Notes: generated from the letters alone by a model not told the origin. A stretch of 38,019 bases of DNA from CAYTAP01 sp964435775 (GCA_964435775.1 CAYTAP010000023.1:1-38019), one strand, 5' to 3'; numbered from the stretch's first letter, positions 1 through 9,388 are shown. A program made the numbers and translations.

Positions 1-13
1 AGGAGATAGAATC

Positions 14-1942
14 ATGGCGAAAATTATTGGAATTGACTTGGGAACGACCAACAGCGTGGTCGCGGTGATGGAAGGGGATCAGCCGAAGGTGCTGATCAAC
101 TCGCAGGGAAATCGCCTGACGCCGTCGGTCGTCGCGTTCACGGAAAAAGGGGAGCGGCTGGTCGGGCAGACGGCCAAGCACCAACAGGTGACCAACCCGA
201 AGAACACGATCTTTTCGATCAAGCGCTTCATGGGCCGACGTCACAACGAGGTGGCGCAGGAAGAGAAGATGGTGCCGTACGAGATCGTTGGCAATGCCGA
301 TGAACTCGTGAAGGTGAGAGTGCGCGGGAAGGATTACACGCCGCCGGAAATCTCGGCGATGATCCTGCAGGACCTGAAAAAGACGGCCGAGGATTACCTC
401 GGTGAAAAGGTGACGGATGCGGTCATCACCGTGCCGGCGTACTTCAACGATGCCCAGCGCAAGGCGACCAAGGACGCCGGCGAGATCGCGGGGCTGAAGG
501 TGCTTCGCGTGTTGCCGGAACCAACGGCGGCGGCGCTGGCGTATGGTCTGGACAAGAAAAAGAACGAAAAGATTCTCGTGTTCGACCTGGGCGGAGGCAC
601 GTTTGACGTGTCGTGCCTGGACGTGGGCGATGGCGTGTTTGAGGTGCTCAGCATTCACGGCGACACGCACTTGGGCGGCGATGACTTCGACGAGGTGCTG
701 ATCAATTACCTGGCCGAGGAGTTTCGCAAGCAGGAGGGAATCGATCTCCGCAAGGATGCGATGGCGCTGCAGCGTCTGAAGGAAGCGGCGGAAAAGGCGA
801 AGATCGAGCTGAGCACGGCGCAGGAGACGACGGTGAACCTGCCGTTCAGCACGGCCGACCAGAGCGGGCCCAAGCACCTGCAGATGACGATCACGCGGAG
901 CAAGTTTGAACAGCTCATCGCGGAGTTGGTCGATCGGTGCCGTCAGCCGGTGCTTGATGCACTCAAGGATGCGCAGCTGCAATCCAGCCAGATCGACGAG
1001 GTTGTGCTGGTCGGCGGAAGCACGCGCGTGCCGGTGGTTCAGAAGATGGTCAAGGACCTGTTCGCCGGCAAGGAGCCGAACAAGAGCGTCAACCCCGATG
1101 AGGTCGTGGCGATTGGCGCGGCGATTCAGGGCGCGATCGCGACCGGCGATGTGAAGGACATTCTCGTTCTCGACGCCACGCCGCTGAGCCTGGGCGTCGA
1201 GACGCTGGGCGGCGTGATGACGGTGCTCATCCCGCGCAATACGACGATCCCGACAAGCAAGAAGGAGGTCTTCAGCACGGCCAGCGACAGCCAGCCGTCG
1301 GTGACGATCAACGTGCTGCAAGGGGAGCGTGAGTTCGCCAAGGACAACCGGCTGCTCGGTCGGTTTGATCTGACGGACATTCCGCCGGCCCCGCGCGGGT
1401 TGCCGCAGATCGAGGTGACGTTCAACATTGACGTGAACGGCATCCTGAACGTGTCGGCCAAGGACCTTGGCACGAGCAAGGAGAACAAGATCACGATCCA
1501 GGGCAGCGGCGGCTTGAGCAAGGAGGAGATTGAGAAGATGAAGCGTGAGGCCGAGCAGCACGCGACGGAGGACAAGACGCGGCGTGAAACAATCGACCTG
1601 AAAAACCGGGGCGATTCGATGGTCTACCAGACCGAGAAGACGCTCAAGGAGTATGGCGAGAAAGTCACGCCGGAGGTTCGCGGCAACATCGAGAGCGCGC
1701 TGAACAATTTGAAGGATGCGCTCAAGAGCGAAGATGGCGACCGGATCAAAAAGACGCTGGAAGCCGTGGAGCAGGCGAGCCACAAGCTGGCCGAGGAGAT
1801 GTACAAGGCGCAGGCGGCCGGCGCGACGGGCGCCACCCCCCCGCCGGGACCGGAAGCCCAGAGTGATCGCGGAACAACCGATGCGAAGGACGCCAAGAAG
1901 GATGAGGATGTGATCGACGCCGAGTATGAAGTGAAGGAATAG
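14..1942 (+). CDS. dnaK: Molecular chaperone DnaK (Hsp70)
   Basis: ATP-driven cytoplasmic chaperone that binds exposed hydrophobic segments of unfolded proteins and works with DnaJ and GrpE. The 642-residue product has the usual length. The ATPase domain shows the phosphate-1 motif IDLGTTNS near residue 7, the phosphate-2 motif DLGGGTFDVS near 194 and the adenosine motif VLVGGSTRVP near 331. The substrate-binding domain follows, then a helical lid and a charged tail ending VIDAEYEVKE, which resembles the conserved EEVD-like bacterial DnaK tail. The start is supported by AGGAGA at the left edge, 7 nt before the ATG. A strong terminator follows, so it is the last gene of its transcript; grpE or dnaJ are not visible in the window. 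Identification is secure. Confidence 0.98.
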   Translation: MAKIIGIDLGTTNSVVAVMEGDQPKVLINSQGNRLTPSVVAFTEKGERLVGQTAKHQQVTNPKNTIFSIKRFMGRRHNEVAQEEKMVPYEIVGNADELVKVRVRGKDYTPPEISAMILQDLKKTAEDYLGEKVTDAVITVPAYFNDAQRKATKDAGEIAGLKVLRVLPEPTAAALAYGLDKKKNEKILVFDLGGGTFDVSCLDVGDGVFEVLSIHGDTHLGGDDFDEVLINYLAEEFRKQEGIDLRKDAMALQRLKEAAEKAKIELSTAQETTVNLPFSTADQSGPKHLQMTITRSKFEQLIAELVDRCRQPVLDALKDAQLQSSQIDEVVLVGGSTRVPVVQKMVKDLFAGKEPNKSVNPDEVVAIGAAIQGAIATGDVKDILVLDATPLSLGVETLGGVMTVLIPRNTTIPTSKKEVFSTASDSQPSVTINVLQGEREFAKDNRLLGRFDLTDIPPAPRGLPQIEVTFNIDVNGILNVSAKDLGTSKENKITIQGSGGLSKEEIEKMKREAEQHATEDKTRRETIDLKNRGDSMVYQTEKTLKEYGEKVTPEVRGNIESALNNLKDALKSEDGDRIKKTLEAVEQASHKLAEEMYKAQAAGATGATPPPGPEAQSDRGTTDAKDAKKDEDVIDAEYEVKE

Positions 1943-1978
1943 TCGGCATTCGTCCGGTTGTCATCAAAGGGTTTTTCC

Positions 1979-2011
1979 AATGCCCACGGAATCATTTCCG
2001 TGGGCATTTTT
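1979..2011 (+). terminator. Rho-independent terminator after dnaK
   Basis: A perfect 13-bp stem (1979-1991 with 1996-2008) has a 4-nt loop TCAT and is followed by a short T run to 2011. It lies 36 nt after the dnaK stop codon. The stem is AT-ended and could also work in the other direction, but there is no minus-strand gene to the right for it to serve. Confidence 0.93.
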
Positions 2012-2098
2012 CATTGGGGGGATACAATACGGCGCATTCGCCGTTGGGTCCTCGGGAGAGGATGGGGGAAGTGCGTACAAGGGAAATGGAAACTTGTG

Positions 2099-3307
2099 AT
2101 GTGGTTGAAACGGCTGGGCTCTCCTGTTGTGCGATATACGCACTGGCTTCATACGCGGTTTCCGGCGGGGACGGTCGAGCCGCTGCCGGAGGCGGGGGAG
2201 GCGGGGGCGACGAGCATGCGGGGGGTGCGGATCGTGGGTGATCTCATGCGCGTGCCGCTGTTGAAATTCGCGGCGGACACGGGAACAAAAGCGGTACAGG
2301 CGATTTTGATGGAGAGCGATTTCGCCTCGCAGCGGGGGAAGGATCCCGATGTATTGGACCTGGCGATCATCGGCGGCGGGGTCGCGGGGATGGCGGCGGC
2401 GATGGAGGCGAAGCAGGCGGGGCTCTCGCTGGGGGTGTTTGAATCGACCCGCGCATTTTCAACCGTCCATAATTTTCCCAAGGGAAAGCACATCTACACC
2501 TACCCGCGCGCGATGACGCCGGCGGGTGAACTGCAATTCACAACAGACGTGAAGGAGGAGCTTGTTGAGGAACTGGAGCGCCAACGGAGGGATGCGGGCA
2601 TCACCATCACCGAGGCGCATGTCGAGCGCGTCGAGCGCCGTGGCGATGAACTGCTCCTGCATGGAACGATGGATAAGCCGGTGCGGGCGCGGCGGGTGAT
2701 CGTCGCCATCGGACGCAGCGGCAACCACCGCAAGCTCAATGTGCCGGGGGAGGACCTGCCGAAGGTGACCAATCGACTGTTCGATCCGAAGGATTACAGC
2801 GGGCATGATGCGCTGGTCGTTGGCGGCGGCGACAGCGCGCTGGAAACCGCAATCGCGCTGACGTCGTGGGGGGCGCGGGTGACGCTCAGTTATCGCGGGA
2901 GGGAATTTTCACGGGCAAAGCGGGAGAATGTGGAGAAACTGGAAGCGTTGGTCCGCGATCCGGCCGCGCGGGTGGAGATCGAGCATCCGGAGAGTTACCG
3001 CGTGGATTCGGCATCGGGCGCTTACATGGCCGATGACATGCCAACTGATGCGAAGCAGGCGAGGCGGGGTGGATCGCTTCGGCTGGCGATGGGATCGACC
3101 GTCAGCGCGATTCGGGCGGATGCGGTGGACTTGCTCGATGCGGAGGGGAAAGCTCGAACACTCAAGAATGACATTGTATTTACGATGATCGGACGGGAAG
3201 CGCCGCTTGATTTCTTTCGGCGCTCGGGAATTGCGATCAGCGGCCAGTGGCGAGCCATGAGCGTCGTCGGATTGATCGGCTTTCTCCTATTTGCCGTTCT
3301 GCTCTAT
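2099..3307 (+). CDS. FAD/NAD(P)H oxidoreductase part of a gap-interrupted redox fusion (5' portion)
   Basis: A thioredoxin-reductase-like flavoprotein domain. The FAD dinucleotide motif IIGGGVAGMAAAMEA lies near residue 90 and the NAD(P) motif VVGGGDSALETAIAL near residue 240. No CxxC redox pair is visible, so it is not a classical thioredoxin reductase. Residues 385-403 form the start of a hydrophobic helix (VVGLIGFLLFAVLLY) that runs into ten Ns. The segment after the Ns continues as a membrane polyferredoxin, so the two are most likely one protein of about 800 residues whose frame was lost in the gap. The ATG at 2099 is chosen because the following residues (LHTRFPAGTVEPLP, then VGDLMRVPLLKFAADTG) look like the family N-terminus; GTG 2096 is an alternative. 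The Shine-Dalgarno is weak. The likely role is passing electrons from NAD(P)H to membrane Fe-S centres; the substrate is unknown. Confidence 0.8.
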
Positions 3308-3317
3308 NNNNNNNNNN
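3308..3317. other. Assembly gap (10 N)
   Basis: Ten ambiguous bases interrupt the oxidoreductase/ferredoxin gene. The reading frames on the two sides differ by one step if the gap is taken at face value. The true length is therefore unknown, and ten is probably a placeholder. The hydrophobic helix before the gap and the loop after it suggest that few residues are missing. Confidence 0.97.
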
Positions 3318-4500
3318 ACTGGGGCTGCACACACTTTATACCCAGTGGGGCTTGCTGCCCGACAAGGCGCCCGCCCTGCTCAATCACTTCGGAAGCACCA
3401 TCGCAGCCGCCTCGCAGCGCGAGGGGAACCTGCTCTATACGTTGCGGAAGGGGCTGGGCAATCCGGCGTTTTATTACACGCTGGTCTATTCAAGCGTCGT
3501 CGTCATTTTCGGGATCAAGCGGATTCGCCGGCGGCGCACGCCGTACATCACGCTGCAGACGCTCACGCTCATGTCGGTGCAGGTGATTCCTCTGTTTCTA
3601 TTGCCGGAGATCATCCTTCCCTGGATGGGGCGCAACGGGCTGTTCAGCCACGGCGGCGTGTTGCAATGGCTGGCGGATCATTTGTTCGAGCGCTACGACG
3701 CGATCGGACATGAGCGGGCCTATTGGCGGGCGTATGGCTTCATCCTTGCATTTCCCCTCAACGTCTACAACGTCTTCACCGACAAGCCGATGTGGCTGTG
3801 GCTCATCATCTGCTTCATGCAGACGTGCGTGATCATTCCCGGGATGATCTGGTTCTGGGGGAAAGGCGCATATTGCGGGTGGATATGCTCATGCGGCGCG
3901 CTGGCCGAGACCTTGGGGGATAAGCATCGCCAGAAGATGCCGCACGGGCCGGGGTGGAATCGGGTGAACATGGTCGGCCAAGGCGTGCTTCTATTTGCAC
4001 TGGTTCTGCTGCTCTTGCGCATCGCCGGATGGCTTCTGCCCGGCGCGGCCGGCGAATGGGCGAGCGGATGGTTCAAGCTCGGCTTTGAGACAATTCCATT
4101 CGCCAATTACCACTGGCTGGTGGACACTTTCATGGCGGGAATCGTCGGCGTGGGGCTTTACTTCTGGTTTTCGGGGCGCATCTGGTGCCGCTTCGCCTGC
4201 CCGCTAGCCGCGTGGATGCACATCACCGCGCGCTTTTCGCGCTACCGAATCTTCCCGGAAAAGAGCAAGTGCATCTCCTGCAACATCTGTACAACCGTCT
4301 GCCACCAGGGGATCGACGTCATGAGCTTCGCCAACAAGGGCACGCCGATGGATGACCCCGAATGCGTCCGCTGCTCGGCGTGCATCCAGCAATGTCCGAC
4401 GGGCGTGCTCAGTTTCGGACGACTGACGATTCATGGGGAAGAGGTGCATGGTTTTCTGGGGGCGTCGCCGGTGATTATGAGGGAGGAGAAGGGGATGTGA
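3318..4500 (+). CDS. Membrane polyferredoxin, NapH/CcoG-like 4Fe-4S protein (3' portion of the fusion)
   Basis: About 394 residues follow the gap in an open frame to a TGA at 4500. Several membrane helices are visible (FYYTLVYSSVVVIFG, LLFALVLLLLRIAGWLL and others). The cysteine signatures CGWICSCG and WCRFACPLAAW are typical of NapH/CcoG/RdxA proteins. Two soluble 4Fe-4S cluster motifs follow, CISCNICTTVCHQG (about 4270-4311) and CVRCSACIQQCPTG (about 4364-4405). CcoG-type proteins act in cbb3 oxidase assembly and NapH-type proteins in quinol-linked electron transfer; here the attached flavin domain suggests NAD(P)H as donor. No start codon of its own is convincing, and the region upstream is the flavin domain. 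Likely membrane-located, with clusters facing the cytoplasm. Confidence 0.85.
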
Positions 4501-4506
4501 ACTTTC

Positions 4507-4534
4507 GATTGTGGATTGACGATTTTCGATTGCA
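4507..4534 (+). repeat. 7-nt tandem array (GATTNNN type), 4 units
   Basis: Four consecutive 7-nt units each beginning GATT: GATTGTG, GATTGAC, GATTTTC and GATTGCA, starting 6 nt after a stop codon. The same class occurs at 12755, 12833 and 24522. The remaining bases to the phosphoketolase start at 4772 hold no gene, terminator or promoter that I can support. Confidence 0.75.
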
Positions 4535-4771
4535 GACATGGAGTTGGCGCAACCCGCGATTCCTTCTCGCCATCGCGTGACCACTCGCTTTCGGATAAGA
4601 GATGATTCGTATCGTTTGTAGTCTTCCCAAGTTTCGATATGACGCAGGCGCGATAAGCTGGAGTGTCCCCTTTTTCCGGTTACAAGGCGTTATCACAACA
4701 CTCGCCTTGATCGAAGGACCGATTACATTTTTGCAGTTGTCGGCCGTGGGTGGAACGATGACAATTTCCGT

Positions 4772-7135
4772 ATGAAGACCACGCCACTCCCTGCAGACCT
4801 GTTGCAAAGGATGGATGCGTACTGGCGGGCAGCCAATTATTTGGCGGTGGGGCAGATTTATTTGCGGGACAATCCACTGCTGCGGGAACCGCTGAAGCTG
4901 CCCCATATCAAGGCGATGTTGCTCGGGCACTGGGGGACTACCCCCGGGCAGAACTTCATCTATGTTCATCTCAATCGCATCATTAAGCAGTATGACCTGA
5001 ACATGATTTATGTTTCCGGGCCAGGGCATGGCGGACCGGCGCTGGTGGGCAATACATATCTGGAAGGCACATACAGCGAAGTGTATCCGCACATTACACA
5101 AGATGAGGCGGGGCTAAGGAGGTTGTTTACGCAGTTTTCCTACCCGGGAGGGATTCCAAGCCATGTGTCGCCGGAGTGTCCTGGATCGATTCATGAGGGG
5201 GGTGAACTGGGGTATTCGCTGAGCCATTCCTTCGGGGCGGTGTTCGACAATCCGGATTTAATCGTTGCGTGTGTCGTGGGCGATGGGGAAGCGGAGACGG
5301 GGCCGCTGGCGACAGCGTGGCACTCCAACAAGTTTCTGAATCCGGCGACCGACGGGGTGGTGCTGCCCATTCTGCATCTCAATGGTTACAAGATTGCCAA
5401 TCCGACGATTCTCGCCCGCATTCCGCAAGAGGAGTTGAGGAAGCTGCTTGAGGGGTATGGATGGGCACCCTGGTTTGTTGAAGGAGATGACCCGCCGAAG
5501 ATGCACCAGGCGATGGCGGCGACGATGGATCAGGTTGTGATGCGCATCAAGCAGATCCAGAAGGAGGCGCGAAGCGGCAAGACCAAGGCGCGGGCGTGTT
5601 GGCCGATGATTGTGCTCAAGACTCCCAAGGGGTGGACGGGACCGAAGGTTGTGGATGGCCTGGCGATTGAGGGGACTTTCCGTTCTCACCAGGTTCCACT
5701 GTCGGATCCGGCGAAACATCCCAAGCATCTCAAGCAGCTTGAGCGGTGGATGCGAAGTTACCGCCCGGAGGAACTGTTTGATGAGAGTGGGCGGTTCAAA
5801 CAAGAGCTGGCGGATTTGGCGCCGCGCGGGGAGCGGCGTATGGGAGCGAACCCCCATGCCAATGGCGGGATGCTGCTTCGCGAATTGCGGATGCCGAATT
5901 TCCGCAACTATGCGGTGAAGGTGCCGGTGCCGGGCGCGGCGGAAGCATCGGACACGACCGTTCTCGGGGAGTTTTTCCGCGATGTGGTGAAGGCGAACGA
6001 GGATCAGCGCAACTTTCGCATCTTCGGACCGGATGAGACCCTGTCCAATCGGTTAAACGCGGTGTTTGAGGCCACCAACCGCCAGTGGGAAGCGCCGATT
6101 GAGGTCAATGACGAGTTTCTCTCGCCGGAGGGACGCGTGTTGGAAATGCTCAGTGAGCATCAATGCGAGGGATGGCTGGAAGGGTATTTGTTGACCGGAC
6201 GGCATGGGGTATTCAATTGCTACGAGGCATTCATCCACATCGTCGATTCGATGTTTAACCAGCATGCCAAGTGGTTGAAGGTGACCAATGAGATTGATTG
6301 GCGGCGCAAGATTGCATCACTTAATTATCTGCTCTCCTCCCATGTGTGGCGGCAGGATCACAATGGTTTCACCCATCAGGATCCGGGGTTCATCGACCTG
6401 GTCGTGAATAAGAAAGCGGAGATTGTGCGGGTGTATCTCCCTCCCGACGCCAACTGCCTGCTGTCGGTGTATGACCATTGCCTGCGCAGCCGGCACTATG
6501 TGAACGTCGTGATTGCGGGAAAGCACCTGGCCCCGCAGTGGCTCGATATGGCCTCGGCCGTCGCGCATTGCACGAAAGGGATCGGGATATGGGAATGGGC
6601 CAGCAATGATGCGGGGTCGGAGCCGGATGTGGTGATGGGGTGTGCTGGGGATGTGCCCACGCTCGAGGTGCTGGCGGCGGTGTCGATATTGCGGAAGCGG
6701 TTGCCGGACTTGAAGGTGCGTGTGATCAACGTGGTGGACCTGATGAAGCTGGTGTCGAGTTCGGAGCATCCGCACGGATTGAGCGAGCCAGCCTTCGATT
6801 CGCTGTTCACGAAAGACAAGCCGATCATCTTTGCGTTTCATGGATACCCGTGGCTCATTCACCGCTTGACGTATCGTCGCGCCAATCACAACAACCTGCA
6901 TGTGCGCGGTTACAAGGATGAAGGCACCATCACGACGCCGTTCGATATGACGGTGTTGAACGATCTCGATCGCTTTCACCTGGTGATGGATGTCATCGAT
7001 CGCGTGCCGTCGCTGGCCGGATATGGGGACTATCTGAAGCAGGAGATGCAGGACAAGCGGATCGCGCACAAACATTACATCCGCGCCAATGGGCAGGACA
7101 TGCCTGAGGTTCGCAACTGGAAGTGGGGGGAATAG
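4772..7135 (+). CDS. xfp: Xylulose-5-phosphate/fructose-6-phosphate phosphoketolase
   Basis: Thiamine-diphosphate enzyme that splits xylulose 5-phosphate (and often fructose 6-phosphate) with phosphate to acetyl phosphate and glyceraldehyde 3-phosphate (or erythrose 4-phosphate). The 787 residues match the family length. The N-terminal WRAANYLAVGQIYL, the GHWGTTPGQNF and SGPGHGGPA loops and the cofactor motif GDGEAETGPLATAW (about residues 170-183) are characteristic. So are SHVWRQDHNGFTHQDPGF and HGYPWLIHRL in the C-terminal half. The ATG at 4772 gives the full conserved N-terminus, but its Shine-Dalgarno is poor. The stop codon is 3 nt before the acetate kinase start, so the two are co-transcribed and use acetyl phosphate in sequence. 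No phosphotransacetylase gene is beside them. Confidence 0.96.
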   Translation: MKTTPLPADLLQRMDAYWRAANYLAVGQIYLRDNPLLREPLKLPHIKAMLLGHWGTTPGQNFIYVHLNRIIKQYDLNMIYVSGPGHGGPALVGNTYLEGTYSEVYPHITQDEAGLRRLFTQFSYPGGIPSHVSPECPGSIHEGGELGYSLSHSFGAVFDNPDLIVACVVGDGEAETGPLATAWHSNKFLNPATDGVVLPILHLNGYKIANPTILARIPQEELRKLLEGYGWAPWFVEGDDPPKMHQAMAATMDQVVMRIKQIQKEARSGKTKARACWPMIVLKTPKGWTGPKVVDGLAIEGTFRSHQVPLSDPAKHPKHLKQLERWMRSYRPEELFDESGRFKQELADLAPRGERRMGANPHANGGMLLRELRMPNFRNYAVKVPVPGAAEASDTTVLGEFFRDVVKANEDQRNFRIFGPDETLSNRLNAVFEATNRQWEAPIEVNDEFLSPEGRVLEMLSEHQCEGWLEGYLLTGRHGVFNCYEAFIHIVDSMFNQHAKWLKVTNEIDWRRKIASLNYLLSSHVWRQDHNGFTHQDPGFIDLVVNKKAEIVRVYLPPDANCLLSVYDHCLRSRHYVNVVIAGKHLAPQWLDMASAVAHCTKGIGIWEWASNDAGSEPDVVMGCAGDVPTLEVLAAVSILRKRLPDLKVRVINVVDLMKLVSSSEHPHGLSEPAFDSLFTKDKPIIFAFHGYPWLIHRLTYRRANHNNLHVRGYKDEGTITTPFDMTVLNDLDRFHLVMDVIDRVPSLAGYGDYLKQEMQDKRIAHKHYIRANGQDMPEVRNWKWGE

Positions 7136-7138
7136 TCC

Positions 7139-8371
7139 TTGCCGGTGGAAACTCAATTGGGTAATCAAGCGAAATCGATTCGGCCGGCGGGGAATGACGC
7201 GTTGATCCTGACGATCAATGGTGGTTCTTCCAGCATTAAGTTTGCCCTGTTTTCAGCGGGAGATCGGCCGGCGGCGCTGTTGCGAGGGCAGGTGGAGCGC
7301 ATTGGCGGGCCGCATCCGCGACTTGTCGCCCGGCGCGAAGGAGATGCGACCGCGGATGTACGGAGCATTAACGGCCCGGATTATCGCCATGGCGCGGAGA
7401 GCGTGATCGCATATTTGAAAGAAGTGACCGGAGCTTCCGCCATAATCGGAATAGGCCATCGCGTGGTACACGGGGGAGTTCACCTGATCGAGACACAGCG
7501 GGTTACGCCAGCACTGCTCGCGGAACTGAAACGCACGCAGCCTCTGGATCTGGCTCACCTGCCGCGTGAAATCGCGCTGATCGAGGCGTTTGGGCAAGCA
7601 TTTTCCGCCCGGCCGCAGATCGCTTGTTTTGATACGACTTTTCACCAGGGCATGCCGAGCGTGGCGAGCATGCTGCCGATCCCACGTCGCTATTACGACC
7701 AGGGGGTTCGGAGATTCGGGTTTCATGGGCTGTCGTATACCTACCTGATGGAGCGATTGGGCGAGGTGGCCGGACAGGATGCGGCGAACGGGCGGATCAT
7801 CCTGGCTCATCTGGGATCGGGCGCGAGCATGGCCGCGGTGCGCGGCGGTATCCCGATTGATACGACGATGGCTTTCACACCCACGGCCGGACTGGTGATG
7901 GGAACCCGGCCGGGTGATTTGGACCCGGGCTTGTTGATCTATCTCATGCGAGTGGAGAAGTGTACGCCCGAGGAGATGGACGATTTTATCTCCCATCAGT
8001 GTGGATTGATCGGTGTGTCGCAAACGAGTGGCGACATGCGCGATTTGATGAAGCATCGCCAAACTGATGTGCGCGCTGGCCAAGCGGTGGATCTCTTTTG
8101 CTACCAGGCGAAAAAGTTTGTGGGCGCGTTTGCCGCGGCGCTGGGTGGGCTTGACACGCTCGTGTTTTCTGGAGGGATCGGGGAACATTCCCCTGAAGTC
8201 CGGCGGGATATTTGCTTGGGGCTGGAGCACCTGGGGATCGAGTTGGATGAGCAGGCGAATGCCAGGACGGATGAAGTTATTTCCACCCCAACCGGCGGGG
8301 TAGTGGTTCGCGTCATAGCCACGGATGAAGAGATCGTTATTGCCAAGGCCGTAAAGGCCATGGTGCGGTGA
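7139..8371 (+). CDS. ackA: Acetate kinase
   Basis: Transfers the phosphoryl group of acetyl phosphate to ADP, giving acetate and ATP, and so completes the phosphoketolase route. Family motifs are present: LTINGGSSSIKFALF near residue 22, GHRVVHGG, FDTTFHQGMP, RFGFHGLSYTYL, AHLGSGASMAAVRGG, GLVMGTRPGDLDPG and the C-terminal SGGIGEHSPEVR. About 400 residues is the usual length. The open frame begins with TTG at 7139, preceded by GGGGGA at a proper distance; GTG 7145 or TTG 7201 (just before the conserved LILTINGG) are alternatives, so the exact start is uncertain. It follows the phosphoketolase by 3 nt and is translationally coupled to it in all likelihood. Confidence 0.96.
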   Translation: MPVETQLGNQAKSIRPAGNDALILTINGGSSSIKFALFSAGDRPAALLRGQVERIGGPHPRLVARREGDATADVRSINGPDYRHGAESVIAYLKEVTGASAIIGIGHRVVHGGVHLIETQRVTPALLAELKRTQPLDLAHLPREIALIEAFGQAFSARPQIACFDTTFHQGMPSVASMLPIPRRYYDQGVRRFGFHGLSYTYLMERLGEVAGQDAANGRIILAHLGSGASMAAVRGGIPIDTTMAFTPTAGLVMGTRPGDLDPGLLIYLMRVEKCTPEEMDDFISHQCGLIGVSQTSGDMRDLMKHRQTDVRAGQAVDLFCYQAKKFVGAFAAALGGLDTLVFSGGIGEHSPEVRRDICLGLEHLGIELDEQANARTDEVISTPTGGVVVRVIATDEEIVIAKAVKAMVR

Positions 8372-8396
8372 GTAGGACGAAGGAATGGAGACGCAG

Positions 8397-8552
8397 CTAG
8401 TTTTCTCTATTCTTCTTCGGCCGACCCTCGCGGCGCAGCGTGTGGGTCAGGTGCAGGCGCGCGGCCGTTTGCTCGACCCACTGCGCTTCCCCCAGCGGCC
8501 GGCCGCGTCCCAGGGCAACTTTGATCGCCGCCGTCGCGTTCTCCGGCAGACG
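8397..8552 (-). pseudogene. C-terminal remnant of a REP-associated tyrosine transposase (RAYT)
   Basis: On the minus strand an open frame ends in RGRPLGEAQWVEQTAARLHL then THTLRREGRPKKN and a stop. This is the characteristic C-terminal tail of RAYT/Y1 transposases of the IS200/IS605 superfamily, which usually end GRP-G-xxWV-xxTAxxLxLxxTLRxRGRPRK. The catalytic HUH and tyrosine region is absent. Upstream in this strand the sequence turns into unrelated residues and overlaps the rpsD promoter. It is therefore a decayed end fragment of roughly 35-50 codons. The left boundary is the stop codon at 8397; the right boundary is approximate. Its presence fits with the REP-like hairpins elsewhere in the window. 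Confidence 0.68.
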
Positions 8553-8613
8553 ACGATCCGCCGACGGGGGATACGATGTCTGGGGTCCATCCCACATCAG
8601 CTTCTCCCCCCTC

Positions 8614-8641
8614 TTGTTCCCGTCCCAAAACCCGCTATGAT
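8614..8641 (+). promoter_or_regulatory. Probable sigma-70 promoter of rpsD
   Basis: TTGTTC at 8614-8619 and TATGAT at 8636-8641 are separated by 16 nt, predicting a transcript start near 8648. The leader to rpsD is then about 144 nt, unusually long for a single ribosomal-protein gene. It begins with a perfect 7-bp hairpin (8651-8657 with 8662-8668). S4 controls its own mRNA in several bacteria, so this leader is a candidate autoregulatory site, but no known S4-leader fold was recognised. Confidence 0.5.
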
Positions 8642-8791
8642 CGTCATCGCTCGATCCCGTCGGATCGAACAAAACGTCCCCTATGCCTCAAAACCATATC
8701 GGGCGTCCAACGCGCGGAAGTCGTACCGGCCATTGCCGGACGCGGCGCATGTTTTGAGCGGGCCGGCAGTGCCCGTGGAAAGCAGTGGATT

Positions 8792-9388
8792 ATGGGCCGA
8801 TACACAGGTCCCAAGGTGAAGTTGTCTCGTCGCGTCGGGGTTCCCATCGCCGACATCCCCAAGCACACCGGCGGGGAACTCGTTCTTCCCGGCATGCACG
8901 GCTATCGCGGCCGTCGCAATACCGAATACGGCATCCGTCTGGCCGAAAAGCAGAAGCTCCGCTTCTATTACGGCGTCATGGAAAAGCAGTTCCGCAGCTA
9001 CATGGACAAAGCGAAAGTTGGCAAGGGGAACACCGCCAGCAACATGATGCAGATCCTCGAGACGCGCCTGGACAACGTCCTCCGCCGCCTCGGCGTCGGT
9101 CGAACCATCTGGGCGACGCGCCAGATCGTCGCGCATGGTCATGTCCTTGTTGATGGCGTCAAAACGGACATCCCCAGTTTCCGCGTCAAGCCCGGCCAGC
9201 AGATCACCTTCAAGGAAAAAACCCACAAGGTCCTTCGTGACAATATGGAACAAAACGCCGGTCACAGCGTTCCCGGCTGGCTTGAATGGAACCCAGCGCA
9301 ACTGACCGCCAAGGTCAATGCGCTGCCCGTTCCCGAGGATGTGCCGTTTGAAGTCAACATGAACCTGATCATCGAGTTCTACCGCTGA
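8792..9388 (+). CDS. rpsD: 30S ribosomal protein S4
   Basis: Primary 16S rRNA-binding protein of the small subunit. The 198-residue product starts MGRYTGPKVKLSRRVG, lacks the zinc cysteines of the C+ form, and contains the S4 RNA-binding fold RLDNVLRRLGVG through VKPGQQI (about residues 90-150). An open frame extends upstream to 8576, but the extra 72 codons overlap the promoter and do not resemble S4, so ATG 8792 is used. It stands alone rather than in the alpha operon with rpsK, rpsM and rpoA, and is followed by a strong terminator. Confidence 0.97.
   Translation: MGRYTGPKVKLSRRVGVPIADIPKHTGGELVLPGMHGYRGRRNTEYGIRLAEKQKLRFYYGVMEKQFRSYMDKAKVGKGNTASNMMQILETRLDNVLRRLGVGRTIWATRQIVAHGHVLVDGVKTDIPSFRVKPGQQITFKEKTHKVLRDNMEQNAGHSVPGWLEWNPAQLTAKVNALPVPEDVPFEVNMNLIIEFYR

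Noticed and set aside
1958..2098. Upstream extension of the flavin oxidoreductase frame to 1958
   Set aside because: It starts inside the sequence before and through the dnaK terminator and has no family resemblance; ATG 2099 begins recognisable sequence.
4475..5101. 208-codon minus-strand open frame
   Set aside because: Mostly antisense to phosphoketolase; no recognisable domain and no ribosome binding site.
8576..8791. N-terminal extension of S4
   Set aside because: Overlaps the predicted promoter and hairpin and does not resemble S4.
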